Both the position numbers and the translations under genes were made by a program. A DNA stretch of 64,000 bases from Geotrypetes seraphini (Eukaryota; Chordata; Amphibia; Gymnophiona; Dermophiidae), in assembly GCF_902459505.1 (NCBI RefSeq), contig NC_047084.1:462464140-462528139 (forward strand). The letters are read 5' to 3'. Position 1 is the first letter of the stretch; each line of letters opens with the position of its first letter. Below the pieces are notes generated by a model. The model saw nothing but the letters and a program-made list of their open reading frames with translations, was not told the DNA's origin and made no database searches. Positions 11,431-21,637 of the stretch are shown one piece after another.

Positions 11431-11708
11431 TTATTTCACTCTCCCTACTCCTTCCCAGTCTGTGAGTGCTCCCTCCACAATATTCCCAGCAGAAAATCAT
11501 ACCCAGGTTTGCAATGAGCCATCAACCAACTGAGTTTAGGAAGGAGCTTGGTCTTCTTCCCCCAGATGAGTCCACAAGTAGAAGTGCCTAGAAATGTAGC
11601 AGATGGGTTACCCTTCTCTTGGGCCAACATGAGCTTTGATTCCCTGCTAAAGAGGAGGAGGGAGAAAAGCATAGGGGTTCTAGTCAGGTCTAAAGCCATC
11701 CCTTAATG

Positions 11709-11919
11709 CAGGGGTGTCCAACTTTATGGCTTCCCTGGGCCGCATTGGCCGAAAAAAATGTTTCTGGGGCCGCACAAACGCGCAAATGCTGCAGCAAGAC
11801 AGAGGAGGGAGCCGGCAAGACGGTAAACACCCGGGGGCAGCAGAGGAAAACACTGCATCGCCCTCAAAATACTTCACAGGGCCACATGCGACCCTTGGGC
11901 CGCAGGTTGGACATCCCTG
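11709..11919. mobile_element. hAT MITE with 8-bp target duplication
   Basis: Ends CAGGGGTGTCCAACTT and GTTGGACATCCCTG form hAT-type terminal inverted repeats. Flanks ccttaatg (11701-11708) and ccctaatg (11920-11927) match 7 of 8. Internal ggccgca/tgcggcc-type repeats give a partial foldback. 211 bp, non-autonomous. Confidence 0.85.
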
Positions 11920-12359
11920 CCCTAATGTGTACTTGGAACAGGTTCCCAAAAAGGGGTTGTCAGCCTGATCCACAGCTGGCCCCTGAGGCACAGAGTTCCA
12001 CATCAAAATGAGGGATATAAGAAAGATTCCTTTCTGGGCCTATAAAAAATTAAAACCTGGAGCTTGAGGGGGGGGGGGGGATTTCATCAGATTGCTCTTA
12101 TTGGTATTGTTAAAGGCTGTCATGTGCTGTAGTAAGTTGCATCTTTGTTATTATGATTCTATAGTTCTTTTATTGTGTGATGATTGTTCTCTTTGCCTGG
12201 CTTCTTCAATAAAAATATTTCCCATTGCTGTTATAGGATTTGTGTTTAGTGCGCCTCTTCCAAGTGTCTAACTTTAGAGAATTACCACTTAGGGTATCCT
12301 CTGTGAGCAGTGCTGTAGCTTATAAGAACATCTTCTTGAAGGTGAGGTTAAATCTTAAC

Positions 12360-12600
12360 ATTACTAATTAAAGAAGTTAGAACTAAAATCCTTAAAGTAT
12401 TTTTACGTTGTATGTTTATTGTGTATTTTATCTCTTCTGTGTGCTTCCTCTGTCTCACTTAGCTCTACTAGAGCTGTTAGTCACTAGTTTTCAACTTTGC
12501 TAGTTCTACTTAATTTGTAGCATTTTAATCATTGTAAACCGCTTAGAACTTCACAGTCCTGCGGTATATAAACAGTTATTATTATTATTACTACAAATAT
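12360..12600 (+). mobile_element. LINE 3' tail
   Basis: Ends with tgtaaaccgcttagaacttc, cctgcggtatataaacag and a (tta)n run, the dispersed tail also present near 11210 (inverted), 36440 and 57690. Only the 3' UTR part is visible. Confidence 0.55.
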
Positions 12601-12725
12601 GTTAAGTAGTAAGTAAACAAAAGCCTCAATGGGGAGTCAATTTCACAAAATCTATTTGCCACTAGATGGCATGCTGATAATATCCCGAGATGCACTAGCT
12701 CTATGTAGTTTGCTTCTCTCAGCTC

Positions 12726-12797
12726 TCCCATATGGTCTAGCGGTTAGGATTCCTGGTTTTCACCCAGGCGGCCCGGGTTCGACTCCCGGTATGGGAA
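12726..12797 (+). tRNA. tRNA-Glu (anticodon TTC)
   Basis: Reads as a full 72-nt cloverleaf. The acceptor stem TCCCATA pairs with TATGGGA (12790-12796), the D arm contains GGTCTAGCGGTTAGGA, the anticodon stem CCTGG/CCAGG encloses loop TTTTCAC giving TTC, and the T arm is CCGGG TTCGACTC CCGG. A and B box promoters (TGGTCTAGCGG, GGTTCGACTCC) match the polymerase III consensus. A T-run (tttttt) about 10 nt downstream can act as terminator. No intron. It looks functional. Confidence 0.95.
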
Positions 12798-12806
12798 CGG
12801 TCATTC

Positions 12807-12816
12807 ATTTTTTTTA
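12807..12816 (+). terminator. Pol III T-run after tRNA-Glu
   Basis: A run of T within cattttttttaca-like sequence directly follows the tRNA and is the expected polymerase III termination signal. Confidence 0.7.
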
Positions 12817-13651
12817 CATTGTTTGCTTTTAGTAGGAAAATGTTGGTATTCATTCTGCAAGGTCAAATGATTACAATTGTACAATTAAGAAATCAGGAAG
12901 CAATTGTTGGGGTTTTTTTTCTGCGTCTTCCTCAGTTTTTCTTTTTGACATTTGCAAATTCCTCTATACAGTATCTGGGACAGTGTGTGTCTGAGTAAGA
13001 TGGCAGGGACTATGGGCCTGTGTGGGGGCTATTCGGAGCAGTGGCTATGGGATGCTAATAGCTGTGGGAGAGCATTTGCAGTGGGGGGGGGGGGGGGTGT
13101 ATGGTAAGAAGTGTGCCTGTGTAATTCTTAGTTTAAAGGTGTTCTGCCCCCATGCTCTTCTGTATGGCCTTACACTCTTCTTTTTCTTCCATCTCCCTCC
13201 TCCTAGCATGATTTCTTATGCTCTGATCCCTCTCCCTCAATTCTTTCCTCTCCCTTTCCCTTTGCTCCTTTTCACATCTCCCCCACCCCACTCCTCTCCT
13301 GTGCTGCCACCACGGTGCCTCCATCATTTCTTGGTCATGGCACTAGATCTCTTGACATTCTGCTGCTGCGATTTAAGGTGAAGGAGGCGGTAGCAGTCCT
13401 TCATTCCGCCTGGCGGGTCTGGGATCCTTATCTGTTTCAATCAGCTGCTGGGAAGCCTTTCTCTCTCTCTTTTTTTTTTTTTTTTTTTTACAGGGGGGTG
13501 GAGTCAGGGGTCCTTGCTCTAGTCTAAACGCTTGTTTCTCATAGAAGGCGCCTAGCTTGAGCAAAATGTGTTATAATTATATTAAAGCATAGGAGCCAAC
13601 TTTTCAAAATCCAAAGGAAATTACCCCTCCATTGACAGTCAATGAGTTGGC
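12817..13651. other. Non-coding stretch with homopolymers and a pyrimidine tract
   Basis: Contains a G-run near 13082-13097, a pyrimidine-rich stretch at about 13140-13320 and a T-run near 13470-13488. No gene or clear transposon ends were recognised. Confidence 0.4.
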
Positions 13652-13966
13652 TCAATATTGGGGGTGCTCAAGGCACCAACAGAGCTGGCTCCTGTGTATC
13701 AAAAAGTATACTACTACCCTTTTATTTAAAATAATAACAAAGATTTTTGTTTGATCTGTTGGTTTCTTTTGGCACCTTTGGGCTTCAAGCTCTTCTGGAA
13801 CTGACTTCTCTTTTGTCACAAACTCATAAGCCCTCTGTAAAACTCTCCAGGTCAGCGTTACTGTTGCAAGGATCACAGCTCCTGCTGGAATCAAGGCAAA
13901 AAGCAAATGTTGCCGTGGTATGACGGGACAGTTTCCCTGCTCACTCTTTGAGGATGTACAGTACTA
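13652..13966 (-). other. Possible orphan last exon of a membrane protein
   Basis: A minus-strand frame, open from an upstream TAG near 13966, reads TSSKSEQGNCPVIPRQ, then a hydrophobic segment LLFALIPAGAVILATVTLTW, then a basic/acidic tail with RAYEFVTKEKSVPEELEAQ. An AATAAA-like signal lies near the end of the frame (about 13724-13730). This layout fits a single-pass membrane protein's last exon, but I recognise no family and no upstream splice site is certain. It may equally be a chance frame or a retro-fossil. Confidence 0.25.
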
Positions 13967-14866
13967 CGAAGGAGCTCCTCTGCACTTTTGCGTCTCCCAG
14001 AACTGCCTTGGGTGAATCTCCCCGTAAAGGTAGTTAATAAACTCCAGGAGTGAGTAAATAAATAAATCTAATTATTGGGTCTCTCTCACATTTTTCTCTC
14101 AAAGTGTGGCTGCTCCTTGGTTCGATCTCTATACTGTACTGACTTGATAGTGATCAGCCCAGCTCCTAGACCTAGACAATCAACCCAAATCTCACTGGGG
14201 AGGTGGGGGGGAAGGGGGAACAGGAATTATAGCCACTGAGTATGAGATCCTGTGACATAGCTGAAAAATCTCATCCCCCTGATGGCCAAAGCCAATACTG
14301 TAAATGCAAAGTTGCAGTGGCACCTAGTGGTCATATTTGGTACTGCAGGACTTCAATGTGCTGTAGTTTGTCATAGAACTCTAAGCCAGTTAAACCTGAG
14401 ACCTGCAAAATGACAAGTCTAAAACTGTGGAACACCTGTTAATTTTCCCACTACTTAAGAGTATAGTTCAGGAAGGATCCAAGGTGCTCAGTAGACATAG
14501 CAACTGCAGTCCCCCATGTAACAATGACACAAAACTATTAAGTGTGGCCCAGTGAAAGCAGCGCTGCTTAATTTACTAATCAGTGCATGGGTAGATTGTA
14601 GGAAATGGGTTAGGTTGGTATTGATTATGAATAAAATGAGGCTGATGGCACGTTATATTTATTTATTGGGAAGTATGACCCTTTAAGGACAAAAAGTCAA
14701 TTTTGTTCTATGCTGGAATTAATGTGAGGAGGGAGGATACAGAGTGTAGGCAAGGCATGAGAAGTGTGCATAATACAACAGCAGAATAATTCCATTCAGA
14801 CCTGGAGCTGTCATGTAAATTTAGTCCAGGAGGAGGGATCACTTGAAATCACACTTCAAGCTTTTA
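13967..14866. other. Nothing recognised
   Basis: Mixed-composition DNA without a supported exon, RNA gene or transposon end. Confidence 0.4.
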
Positions 14867-15228
14867 AGAACATAAGAACATAAGCAATGCCTCTGCTGGG
14901 TCAGACCTGAGGTCCATCATGTCCAGCAGTCTGCTCATGCAGCGGCCCAACAGGTCCAGGACCTGTGCAGTGATCCTCTATTTATACTCTTCTATCCCCT
15001 TTTCCAGCAGGAAATTGTCCAATCCTTTCTTAAACCTCAATACCGTACTCTGCCCTATTACATCCTCTGGAAGCGCATTCCAGGTGTCCACCACACGCTG
15101 GGTAAAGAAGAACTTCCTAGCATTCATTTTGAATCTGTCCCCTTTCAACTTTTCCGAATGCCCTCTTGTTCTTTTATTATTTGAAAGTTTGAAGAATCTG
15201 TCCCTCTTGAGGTAGACCATCCCACACT
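14867..15228 (-). mobile_element. CR1-like LINE, 3' end only
   Basis: Minus strand encodes DRFFKLSNNKRTRGHSEKLK, then KFFFTQRVVDTWNALPEDV and LRFKKGLDNFLLEKG, the C-terminus of the same CR1-like family as 28473-29886. The 3' end (left on the plus strand) carries the duplicated word aagaacataag and ctgctgggtcagacctgagg, the standard terminus of this family. 5'-truncated by several kilobases. The 80-residue frame is intact, so it may be fairly recent. Confidence 0.85.
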
Positions 15229-15239
15229 GTAGACCCTTT

Positions 15240-15610
15240 TAGAAACTGTTGCTTGCCGTCATTGTTTATTGTACATATAAATCAAGTACATTTCTTCAAA
15301 TAATGTTCACATTTTATATTAACATAATAAATACTCCTCTCCCTCTCCCCTCCCCACTCGCCCTCTCAACATAAAAGAAACAATCAAAAATGGAGGGCTT
15401 GGACTCTTACAGCCCTTCACTGCATAGATAAGCAGATACAGGCAACAATGATCTTCAAAGTACTTCAGTAAAATTAAAAATACATGTATTTTTTTTAAAT
15501 ACTTAACTACAGAGAAGGACACATTAAAAAATTTACTTAAGTATAAGTAAAAAAGTTATGGCCTTAGGATATAATACTTTTTGAGTAAAAAGTAAAAGTA
15601 TTGTAACTAC
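15240..15610 (-). mobile_element. Probable LINE tail (antisense)
   Basis: AT-rich sequence with a ctcctctccctctcccctcc patch, like the tails at 1963 and 3961, followed by an AT-rich stretch to 15610. No coding residue; family inferred from layout only. Confidence 0.35.
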
Positions 15611-15686
15611 AATGAATGCAACTGTTGTTAATGCTTTTATCCCAACAATTTTATTGCATTTTGAAAATGACTGTTACTCATGTAAG

Positions 15687-16105
15687 CAGTGGCATAGCGA
15701 GGGTGGGAGACGCCCAGAGCAGTGGCATTCTCCACCCTTTTTTCTGCCCCCTCCCTTCTTCTCCACCCCCCCCCCACCCCCCCCCCCCTTCCCTTCTTTA
15801 TACCTCTTCTTTGCTTGTGCGAGCAGCATCTCCAACCGGCTACCCACACTGACCTCGGATCTCCCTCTGACATCACTTCCTGGTCCCATGCCCAGGAAGT
15901 GACATCAGAAGGAGAGCCAAGGCTGGTACGGAAAGCAGAATGGAGACGCTGCTCATGCCAGTGAAAAAGAGGAACAGAGGAAGGGGCAGGTGTGTGGCAG
16001 GGAAGGACCCGGGGGGAGGTGTGGCTAAGAGAAGGAGAGGTGCCAGCATCTCCACCAGGATTGCACCCAGGGCACTCTGCCCCCCATCCCCTTACTTCAC
16101 CACTG
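15687..16105. mobile_element. hAT-type MITE with 8-bp target duplication
   Basis: Ends cagtggcatagcgaggg and ccccttacttcaccactg are diverged inverted repeats. Flanks catgtaag (15679-15686) and catgcaag (16106-16113) match 7 of 8. The interior has a C-run near 15764-15788 and a palindrome around 15885 (aggaagtgacatcag with its complement). 419 bp, no transposase. A related end occurs near 35778. Confidence 0.8.
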
Positions 16106-16493
16106 CATGCAAGTCTGCTCAATTTGAGTAAAATGTTCTTTCAAATCAGGCCAGGCTACAATAGTACTGATGTCTCTTAACTGGATCTGTAGATATTGAT
16201 CAAAGGAATTCCTATCTGAAACACTTGACCTCCATATTGTGAAGAATACTTCATCATCATTATCATCAACATTAGAAGCAGTGTGGTCTAATTTATCACT
16301 TGCATCTTCATTTTCAAAATCATGACGACGCTGCAGAGAAGGCTTTCACAAAGTTGGAATCATTGATGTTCTAACAATTTTTCATTTGATGGTAAACTCA
16401 GTTTGAATATCTTCAAGAACTGATGCAAGAATGTCAAATGTGTGGGAACCTTTCAGTCTTGGTGTCAGACACGTAGACTTCCTCTCTGTCTTT

Positions 16494-16622
16494 GGCTCCC
16501 TTTTATCAAACCACGTTAGGGGTTTTTAATTGCTGGCTTCTGCGGAAAAGCACCAATGCTCATAGAAGCAACCGGTGATTAAAAAAACAAACAAACCCCT
16601 AAGGAGGCCTTTTATCTTTATT
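16494..16622. mobile_element. Foldback MITE
   Basis: The left arm ggctcccttttatcaaacca...ttaggggtttttaa mirrors the right arm ttaaaaaa...aacccctaaggaggcctttta. It resembles the 80-bp foldback at 9332 at its outer ends, suggesting the same superfamily. Confidence 0.5.
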
Positions 16623-17351
16623 TAAAAAATTGATATATTTGCTAAATCATGGCACAGCCAAATCTAAGCGATGTATAATAATAAAATGTGGTTTTCTCTG
16701 GATTTTCTTCTCTGTGGATATTTTGGGGTCAATTCCTTTCGTGCTTTAATAATAAAATGTGTACATCAATAGTCTGGAAAAAAAACTCCTTAATTAAAAG
16801 AAAAGCTCAGACACTCCTAGAACAATCGCATAAAATAAAAATCCCCCCCCCCAAACTCTAATTAATACAAATTAAAAGCTAAGGAAAATAAATGAGTTTT
16901 CAAATTTACCTTAAACTGCTTCATGGATGTTTCATGACATAAATGGGAAGGAAAACCATTACAAGCACTAGATGCTAAGAAATAGGACATATGCAATCTC
17001 CCATCGTGCCTGGGCAGATGGAGAAAGGACCAACCTCTGATCATTTAATGATCAAAGAACTCAAGAGATAGTATAGGGTATAATGGTAAAGATAGTCTGG
17101 GATGCCCTCACGCAGAGCTTGAAATGTTAATAGCAGACCCTTACATTTAATATGATAATGGATAGGAAGCCAATGTAGCTGCTTAAACAAAAGGGACACT
17201 GGATTATAAACTCTAGCTCTGCATAAAAAGCAGGCAGTGGTATTCTGTAATGATTGTAATCATTTCAAAGTTTACTTTGGTAAACCTGCATAGATGATGT
17301 TGCAATAGTCTAGACGAGATGTTACCAATGCATGATAAAGTGCATGAAGTG

Positions 17352-18852
17352 AGATCAAAGGATGAAACAATATAGCGGCGGCATGTTAGCAGTCTGACTG
17401 CGAGTTCCGGCGTGCCTTACAATCTGCATTCTTACCGTTTCGGGACGACCAATAATGCCCCATAGTAAGCGTAAGGGCTTTCTTCGAGCGGATCTCTCCA
17501 TGCCCAGGCAAGCGTCGATGGATCGCTTTTTGACCAGCTCACCGGCCAGTATTGAAGGGGGAAGGAACCCAGCTATAATGCCAATGGAGGGAGCCACCAG
17601 AGGCTTGGGGCTTGAGATCTCGTTGTCCTCCCGGCAGCCCGTTTGCCACCTAATCTAGTGCAGGCAGATACTGAAAGTGTGAGTGCCGATGTCCTGATGC
17701 CCTCGCGTAGTGGGGGGCCTCAAGCCAACCTGAACCCTGAGTCTCCAACATTACAAATAGCGGGGGAGAACTGCTCTTCGCAGGTAACATTGGACGGCAT
17801 TTGGCAAGTGCTCCAGAAGCTGGAAGTTGCTTTTACCAAATGTACTAGTGATTTCTCAGTTGTAAGTAAAATCTTTCAGCCTCAGTTCACAACATACAAA
17901 CAGACTAACTTAAAGTTTGATAACATTAAAAAGGAAATAGCCTCAATTCAAACCTTATCGGGAACACTGGTTAAGGATAGACTCTTTTTTCAGAAAAAAA
18001 TTGAGCAGCTTGAGAATTACAACAGAAGATTTAATTTAAGAATTTTCCTAAATCTGCAATTACTGTTTCTATTGATATGTTCAAAAATTATTTGACTGAA
18101 AATCTAAAGTTTTCCTCGGACTCAATTCCAAAGAAATTGGATAATTCTTGAGATAACCAGGTTGAAAGACCACAATCTATGGCTTTAAATTTAACTGACA
18201 TTTTAGAAAATTCCCAAGAAGAAATCGAATATCATGGAACAGTGATAATATCCTTTGTATTTGAACAAGACCTTAATGCTGTATTAAGAAATTTTTTCCG
18301 GAATTCTTAAAGTCTCTTTTTGGGTCAAAAAATTTGGATCTTCCCTGATGTGACAAAGTCTACCCAATATTGCAGGAAGTTATTTCTAGCTATGAGGGAA
18401 GAAGTAAAAAGTTTGGGTGCTACATTTTTACTTAGTTACCCCTGTAAATGTTTAATTAGATACACTGGTATCAAATATGTATTTTTTTGTTCCCGAACAC
18501 CTTTGTAGCTTTCTGGACACTAAGAAAATGCTGTAGGGCAGTCTAAAAGGAAAGGGCTGGTTGTTTATTAGCATGTTAAGCCATTTTATTATGTATTAAT
18601 TCCTAGGAATATAAGATCTCCTTGTCTTTTTCTTATTGTTTTCCCAAAGGTATTGAGGACTTCTTAAGAGTTTAAAAATATGATAGAACTGTAATACCTA
18701 AAAATTTATGGGATATCTATATTAGAATGCTTCTACTTTATTTTCTTCTACTTTGAAATGATAACCATATTTATTTTTATATATTCTGTTTTCTGTAACA
18801 AGTGGATTCTTATGGATTTATTTGAAAGTGTATAAATAAAGAATTAAAAAAA
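17352..18852 (+). mobile_element. L1-like LINE, internally deleted, with 15-bp target duplication
   Basis: The word aaagtgcatgaagtg occurs at 17337-17351 and again at 18853-18867, exactly flanking a 1501-bp insert that ends in a short A-rich tail after aataaag. The insert has a plus-strand ORF1-like frame (17643-18095) with a coiled-coil stretch. It then runs to the 3' end without any endonuclease or reverse transcriptase, so the middle is missing. This fits an L1 that copied with an internal deletion. Stops after position 18095 show it is dead. Confidence 0.8.
17643..18095 (+). CDS. L1 ORF1-like fragment
   Basis: A 150-residue frame with an N-terminal Ser/Pro-rich part, then helical sequence (LDGIWQVLQKLEVAF, NIKKEIASIQTLSGTLVKD) and the motif KKIEQLENYNRRFNLRI. 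This motif matches the end of the L1 ORF1p coiled coil and the start of its RRM (family form: LE..sRrnNLRI). ORF1p is an RNA-binding trimer that packages L1 RNA. Here it is only the first half of the usual protein. Assignment rests on this motif, the polyadenylated 3' end and the target duplication. Confidence 0.6.
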   Translation: MPPNLVQADTESVSADVLMPSRSGGPQANLNPESPTLQIAGENCSSQVTLDGIWQVLQKLEVAFTKCTSDFSVVSKIFQPQFTTYKQTNLKFDNIKKEIASIQTLSGTLVKDRLFFQKKIEQLENYNRRFNLRIFLNLQLLFLLICSKII

Positions 18853-19109
18853 AAAGTGCATGAAGTGCTTCTTTATTTAATACATTTCCAATTGTGGCCA
18901 AACCCTGACCTTAAATTGGATGAAATATGTTCTATATATTTCAGTTGTGAGTCAATAATTAACCCTAGGTGACCGCTGCAATGATCCTTCCCCAGCCAAA
19001 AAGACTGGCATTGGTTGCTAATGCCTGCCAGGAGGAAATATGAAGAGGCATGCTCCTGGAGAGGGTAGCCGAATGCAGCCATCACTGCATGCTGCTCTTT
19101 CATTGGGTG

Positions 19110-19672
19110 CATAGGAAGAGGTATGGTCAGTAGGGAAAAGGAGGTATTGATGCCCCTGTATAAGACTCTGGTGAGACCTCATTTAGAATATTGTGTACAA
19201 TTCTGGAGACCACACCTTCAAAAAGATATAAAAAGTATGGAGTCGGTACAGAGGAAGGCTACTAAAATGGTGCATGGTCTTCGTCATAAGGGGACAGACA
19301 AAGATCTCAATATGTATACTTTAGACTTAAAGGAAAGGCGGGAGAGGGGAGATATGACAGAGACGTTTAAATACCTATGTGGTGTAAATGCATATGAGTC
19401 GAGTCTCTTTCATTTGAAAGGAAGCTCTAGAATGAGAGGTCATAGCCTCAGGAGTAATCTAAGGAAATATTTTTTTTACAAAAAGGGTGGTAGATGCGTG
19501 GAACAGTCTACCGGAAGAGGTGGTGGAGACAGAGACTGTGTTTGAATTCAAGAAAGCATGGAATTGGCATGTAGGATTTCTTAGAGAGAGGAAGAGATAA
19601 TGGTTACTGCGGATGGGCAGAATGGATGGGCCATTTAGCCTTTCTATGCTACCACCATGGTTGCTGAAGCAA
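19110..19672 (+). mobile_element. CR1-like LINE 3' fragment
   Basis: Frame 19123-19545 encodes [20 protein letters not shown], then MESVQRKATKMVHGL, RRERGDMTETFKYLCGV and MRGHSLRSNLRKYFF, the C-terminal block of the CR1-like element at 59956-63887. After KYFF the family sequence (T-x-R-V-V-D-x-W-N) continues in another frame, so there is a frameshift near 19475. The 3' end carries ggatgggcagaatggatggg. 5'-truncated. Confidence 0.8.
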
Positions 19673-21247
19673 GTCTGTCTGAGGAGACCAGTGAGAGAGT
19701 CTTGGAAAGGTCTAATGTGCGCTCTCACCCAATGAACCTCCTCTATGACGGTTGCCATTGACCTCAAGACTTGCAGGTAGTGCCATGCCATGGGAGATGG
19801 TCTCTGGAGCAGATCTGAAATCTTCTTCTGGAGCTTTAGTTTGCATGGATTTGGAAGAAAGACCGGGCCCAAAGGCATGTTGAACAAGACTCCCAGGTAC
19901 TCCAGATGCTAAGTGAGCTCCAGTTCACTCTTCTTGAAGTTGACAATCCGTCCCAAGTCTTGCAGGGGTTGTACCACTCTTGAAACTGCTCATTCACCTT
20001 CCTCCTTGGATGAAGCTCTGATAAGCCAACTTGGATCACATCCTTGTGGAGGTGCGCTGCCACCACCACCACCATCACCTTGGCAAAGATGCGATGCACC
20101 GTTGCTAGACCAAAAGGGAACACAGAGAACTGAAAATGCTGGTCAAGTATGTGGAACTACAAGTACTTCCTGTGGGCAGGGAAAATAGGAATTTGGAGAT
20201 AGGCTTCTGTTGAGGGAAGCAAGGAATTCCCCTGGCATCACTGCCATTATGACTGACTGAACAGTCTCCATGTGGAAGTGTGGCATCTTAGAGCTGCACT
20301 GAAAGCTTGAGGTCTAGAATCAGTCTCCAGTCTTCTGAGCCTTTCCTTGGTATTAAAAAGTATATGGATTCTCCGCCTGAGCCTGATTTGGTGCCTGGGA
20401 CCGGCTCTATGACACAAAGATCCAGTAGCTTTTGCACCAGTGTCCTGATTCTAGAGAGTTCTCTTCAGTTGGCTGGCCAGAGAATCTACAAAGTGGTCTG
20501 GAAGGGAAGCACTGAACTCAATTTTGTAACTGCCCCAAACAACTTCCAAGACCCAAAGATCTGTGCCAGACTGACTCGAAGACCTATCTGGGGGAGCTCA
20601 GCCCCTGTCCTGGTATTTGTGTAATTTTTTAGAGGCTGGGGAGAAGCAAGAGCCTGAGGCCTACTATCTCCTGCCTCTTACGTGATCCCTAAAAGGACTG
20701 GTGTGTTACTTGGCTTGCTGCAGAAGAATGGAATCTTTTGAGAACCTCAAAAATTACTCCAATCCATCTGGAGTCTGCTGTCTGGTAAGGCCTTGGGGTG
20801 ACGGTCCACAATGCTTGCCATTAGGTCATCCAGACCCTTGCCAAATAGCATTTGCCCCTTAAATGAAAGCCTGCTCAGCATGACTTTAGACTAGAGGCAG
20901 AATCTCCTGCCCATTGTCTGATCCAGAGCATCCATTGAGCAGATATTACATAGACTGATGCCTTGCTCATAACTCTGATGAGATCATACACAGCACCTGC
21001 TATATAATTCACCCCAGCTAGGAGCATTTGGGACCCTCGTCATCCTCTGGGACTGATGCTTGACACAGTCTTGTGTGGCAAGCACGTGCCACAAAGGAAG
21101 TCACAGCTGCCGCTTTAATCCCCAAGGCTAAAACTTCACATTGCCTCTTGAGGAGCAAGTCCTTTTTACAGTCTTGTGAATCCTTTAACATCACGCCACC
21201 TTCACTAGACAGAGCGGTGTGTTTGGTGACCTGCACCACCAGCTGAA
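19673..21247 (-). mobile_element. Old DIRS-type retroelement fossil, part 1
   Basis: The minus strand retains a weak DIRS reverse-transcriptase block (FPFGLATVHRIFAKVMVVVV near 20065-20123) and, further right, gag-side sequence. Divergence from the two young copies is high, with many breaks. The young copy at 21248-27134 lies inside it, and the fossil resumes at 27135. This is an ancient member of another subfamily. Confidence 0.6.
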
Positions 21248-21307
21248 AAAGCACAGTTACTTACCGTAACAGGTGTTATCCAGGGACAGCAGGCAGATAT
21301 TCTCACA
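21248..21307 (+). repeat. DIRS copy 1, left terminus (60-nt arm)
   Basis: The first 60 nt of the element, from aaagcacagttacttaccgt to tattctcaca. It is the exact reverse complement of 21494-21553. Confidence 0.9.
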
Positions 21308-21493
21308 TGTGGGTGACGTCATCTACGGAGCCCCAGCGCGGACAGCTTTTCAAGCAAACTTGATTGAAGTTTCAAGTTTGCTACACTGCACCACGCATGT
21401 GCATGCCTTCTTGCCCACTAGAGGGCGCATCCCACCTCGTGGTCCTCAGTTCCATAACTAGCAAAGAAGCCATCCTTGGGGAGGCGGGCGGGT

Positions 21494-21595
21494 TGTGAGA
21501 ATATCTGCCTGCTGTCCCTGGATAACACCTGTTACGGTAAGTAACTGTGCTTTATCCCAGGACAAGCAGGCAGCATATTCTCACATGTGGGTGAC
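21494..21595 (+). repeat. DIRS copy 1, internal complementary region
   Basis: 21494-21553 is the reverse complement of the left terminus 21248-21307. 21552-21595 is the reverse complement of the right terminus 27091-27134 (44 nt). This is the arrangement of the internal complementary region of DIRS elements, thought to template joining of the two ends into a circle. Confidence 0.9.
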
Positions 21596-21637
21596 CTCCA
21601 AGCCAACCAAAAAAAGGGCAGGTGGGAGGATGGCAAT

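Larger units (their letters stand above)
16623..18965 (-). mobile_element. LINE-like 3' region split by an L1 insertion
   Basis: The left part 16623-17351 and right part 18868-about 18965 belong to one antisense repeat. It starts with the aatctaagcgatgtataat tail also seen at 3165 and contains tgcaatagtctagacgaga, typical of the 3' half of the local L2-like LINE. The 17352-18852 insert with its target duplication separates the two halves. No intact reading frame. Confidence 0.5.
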
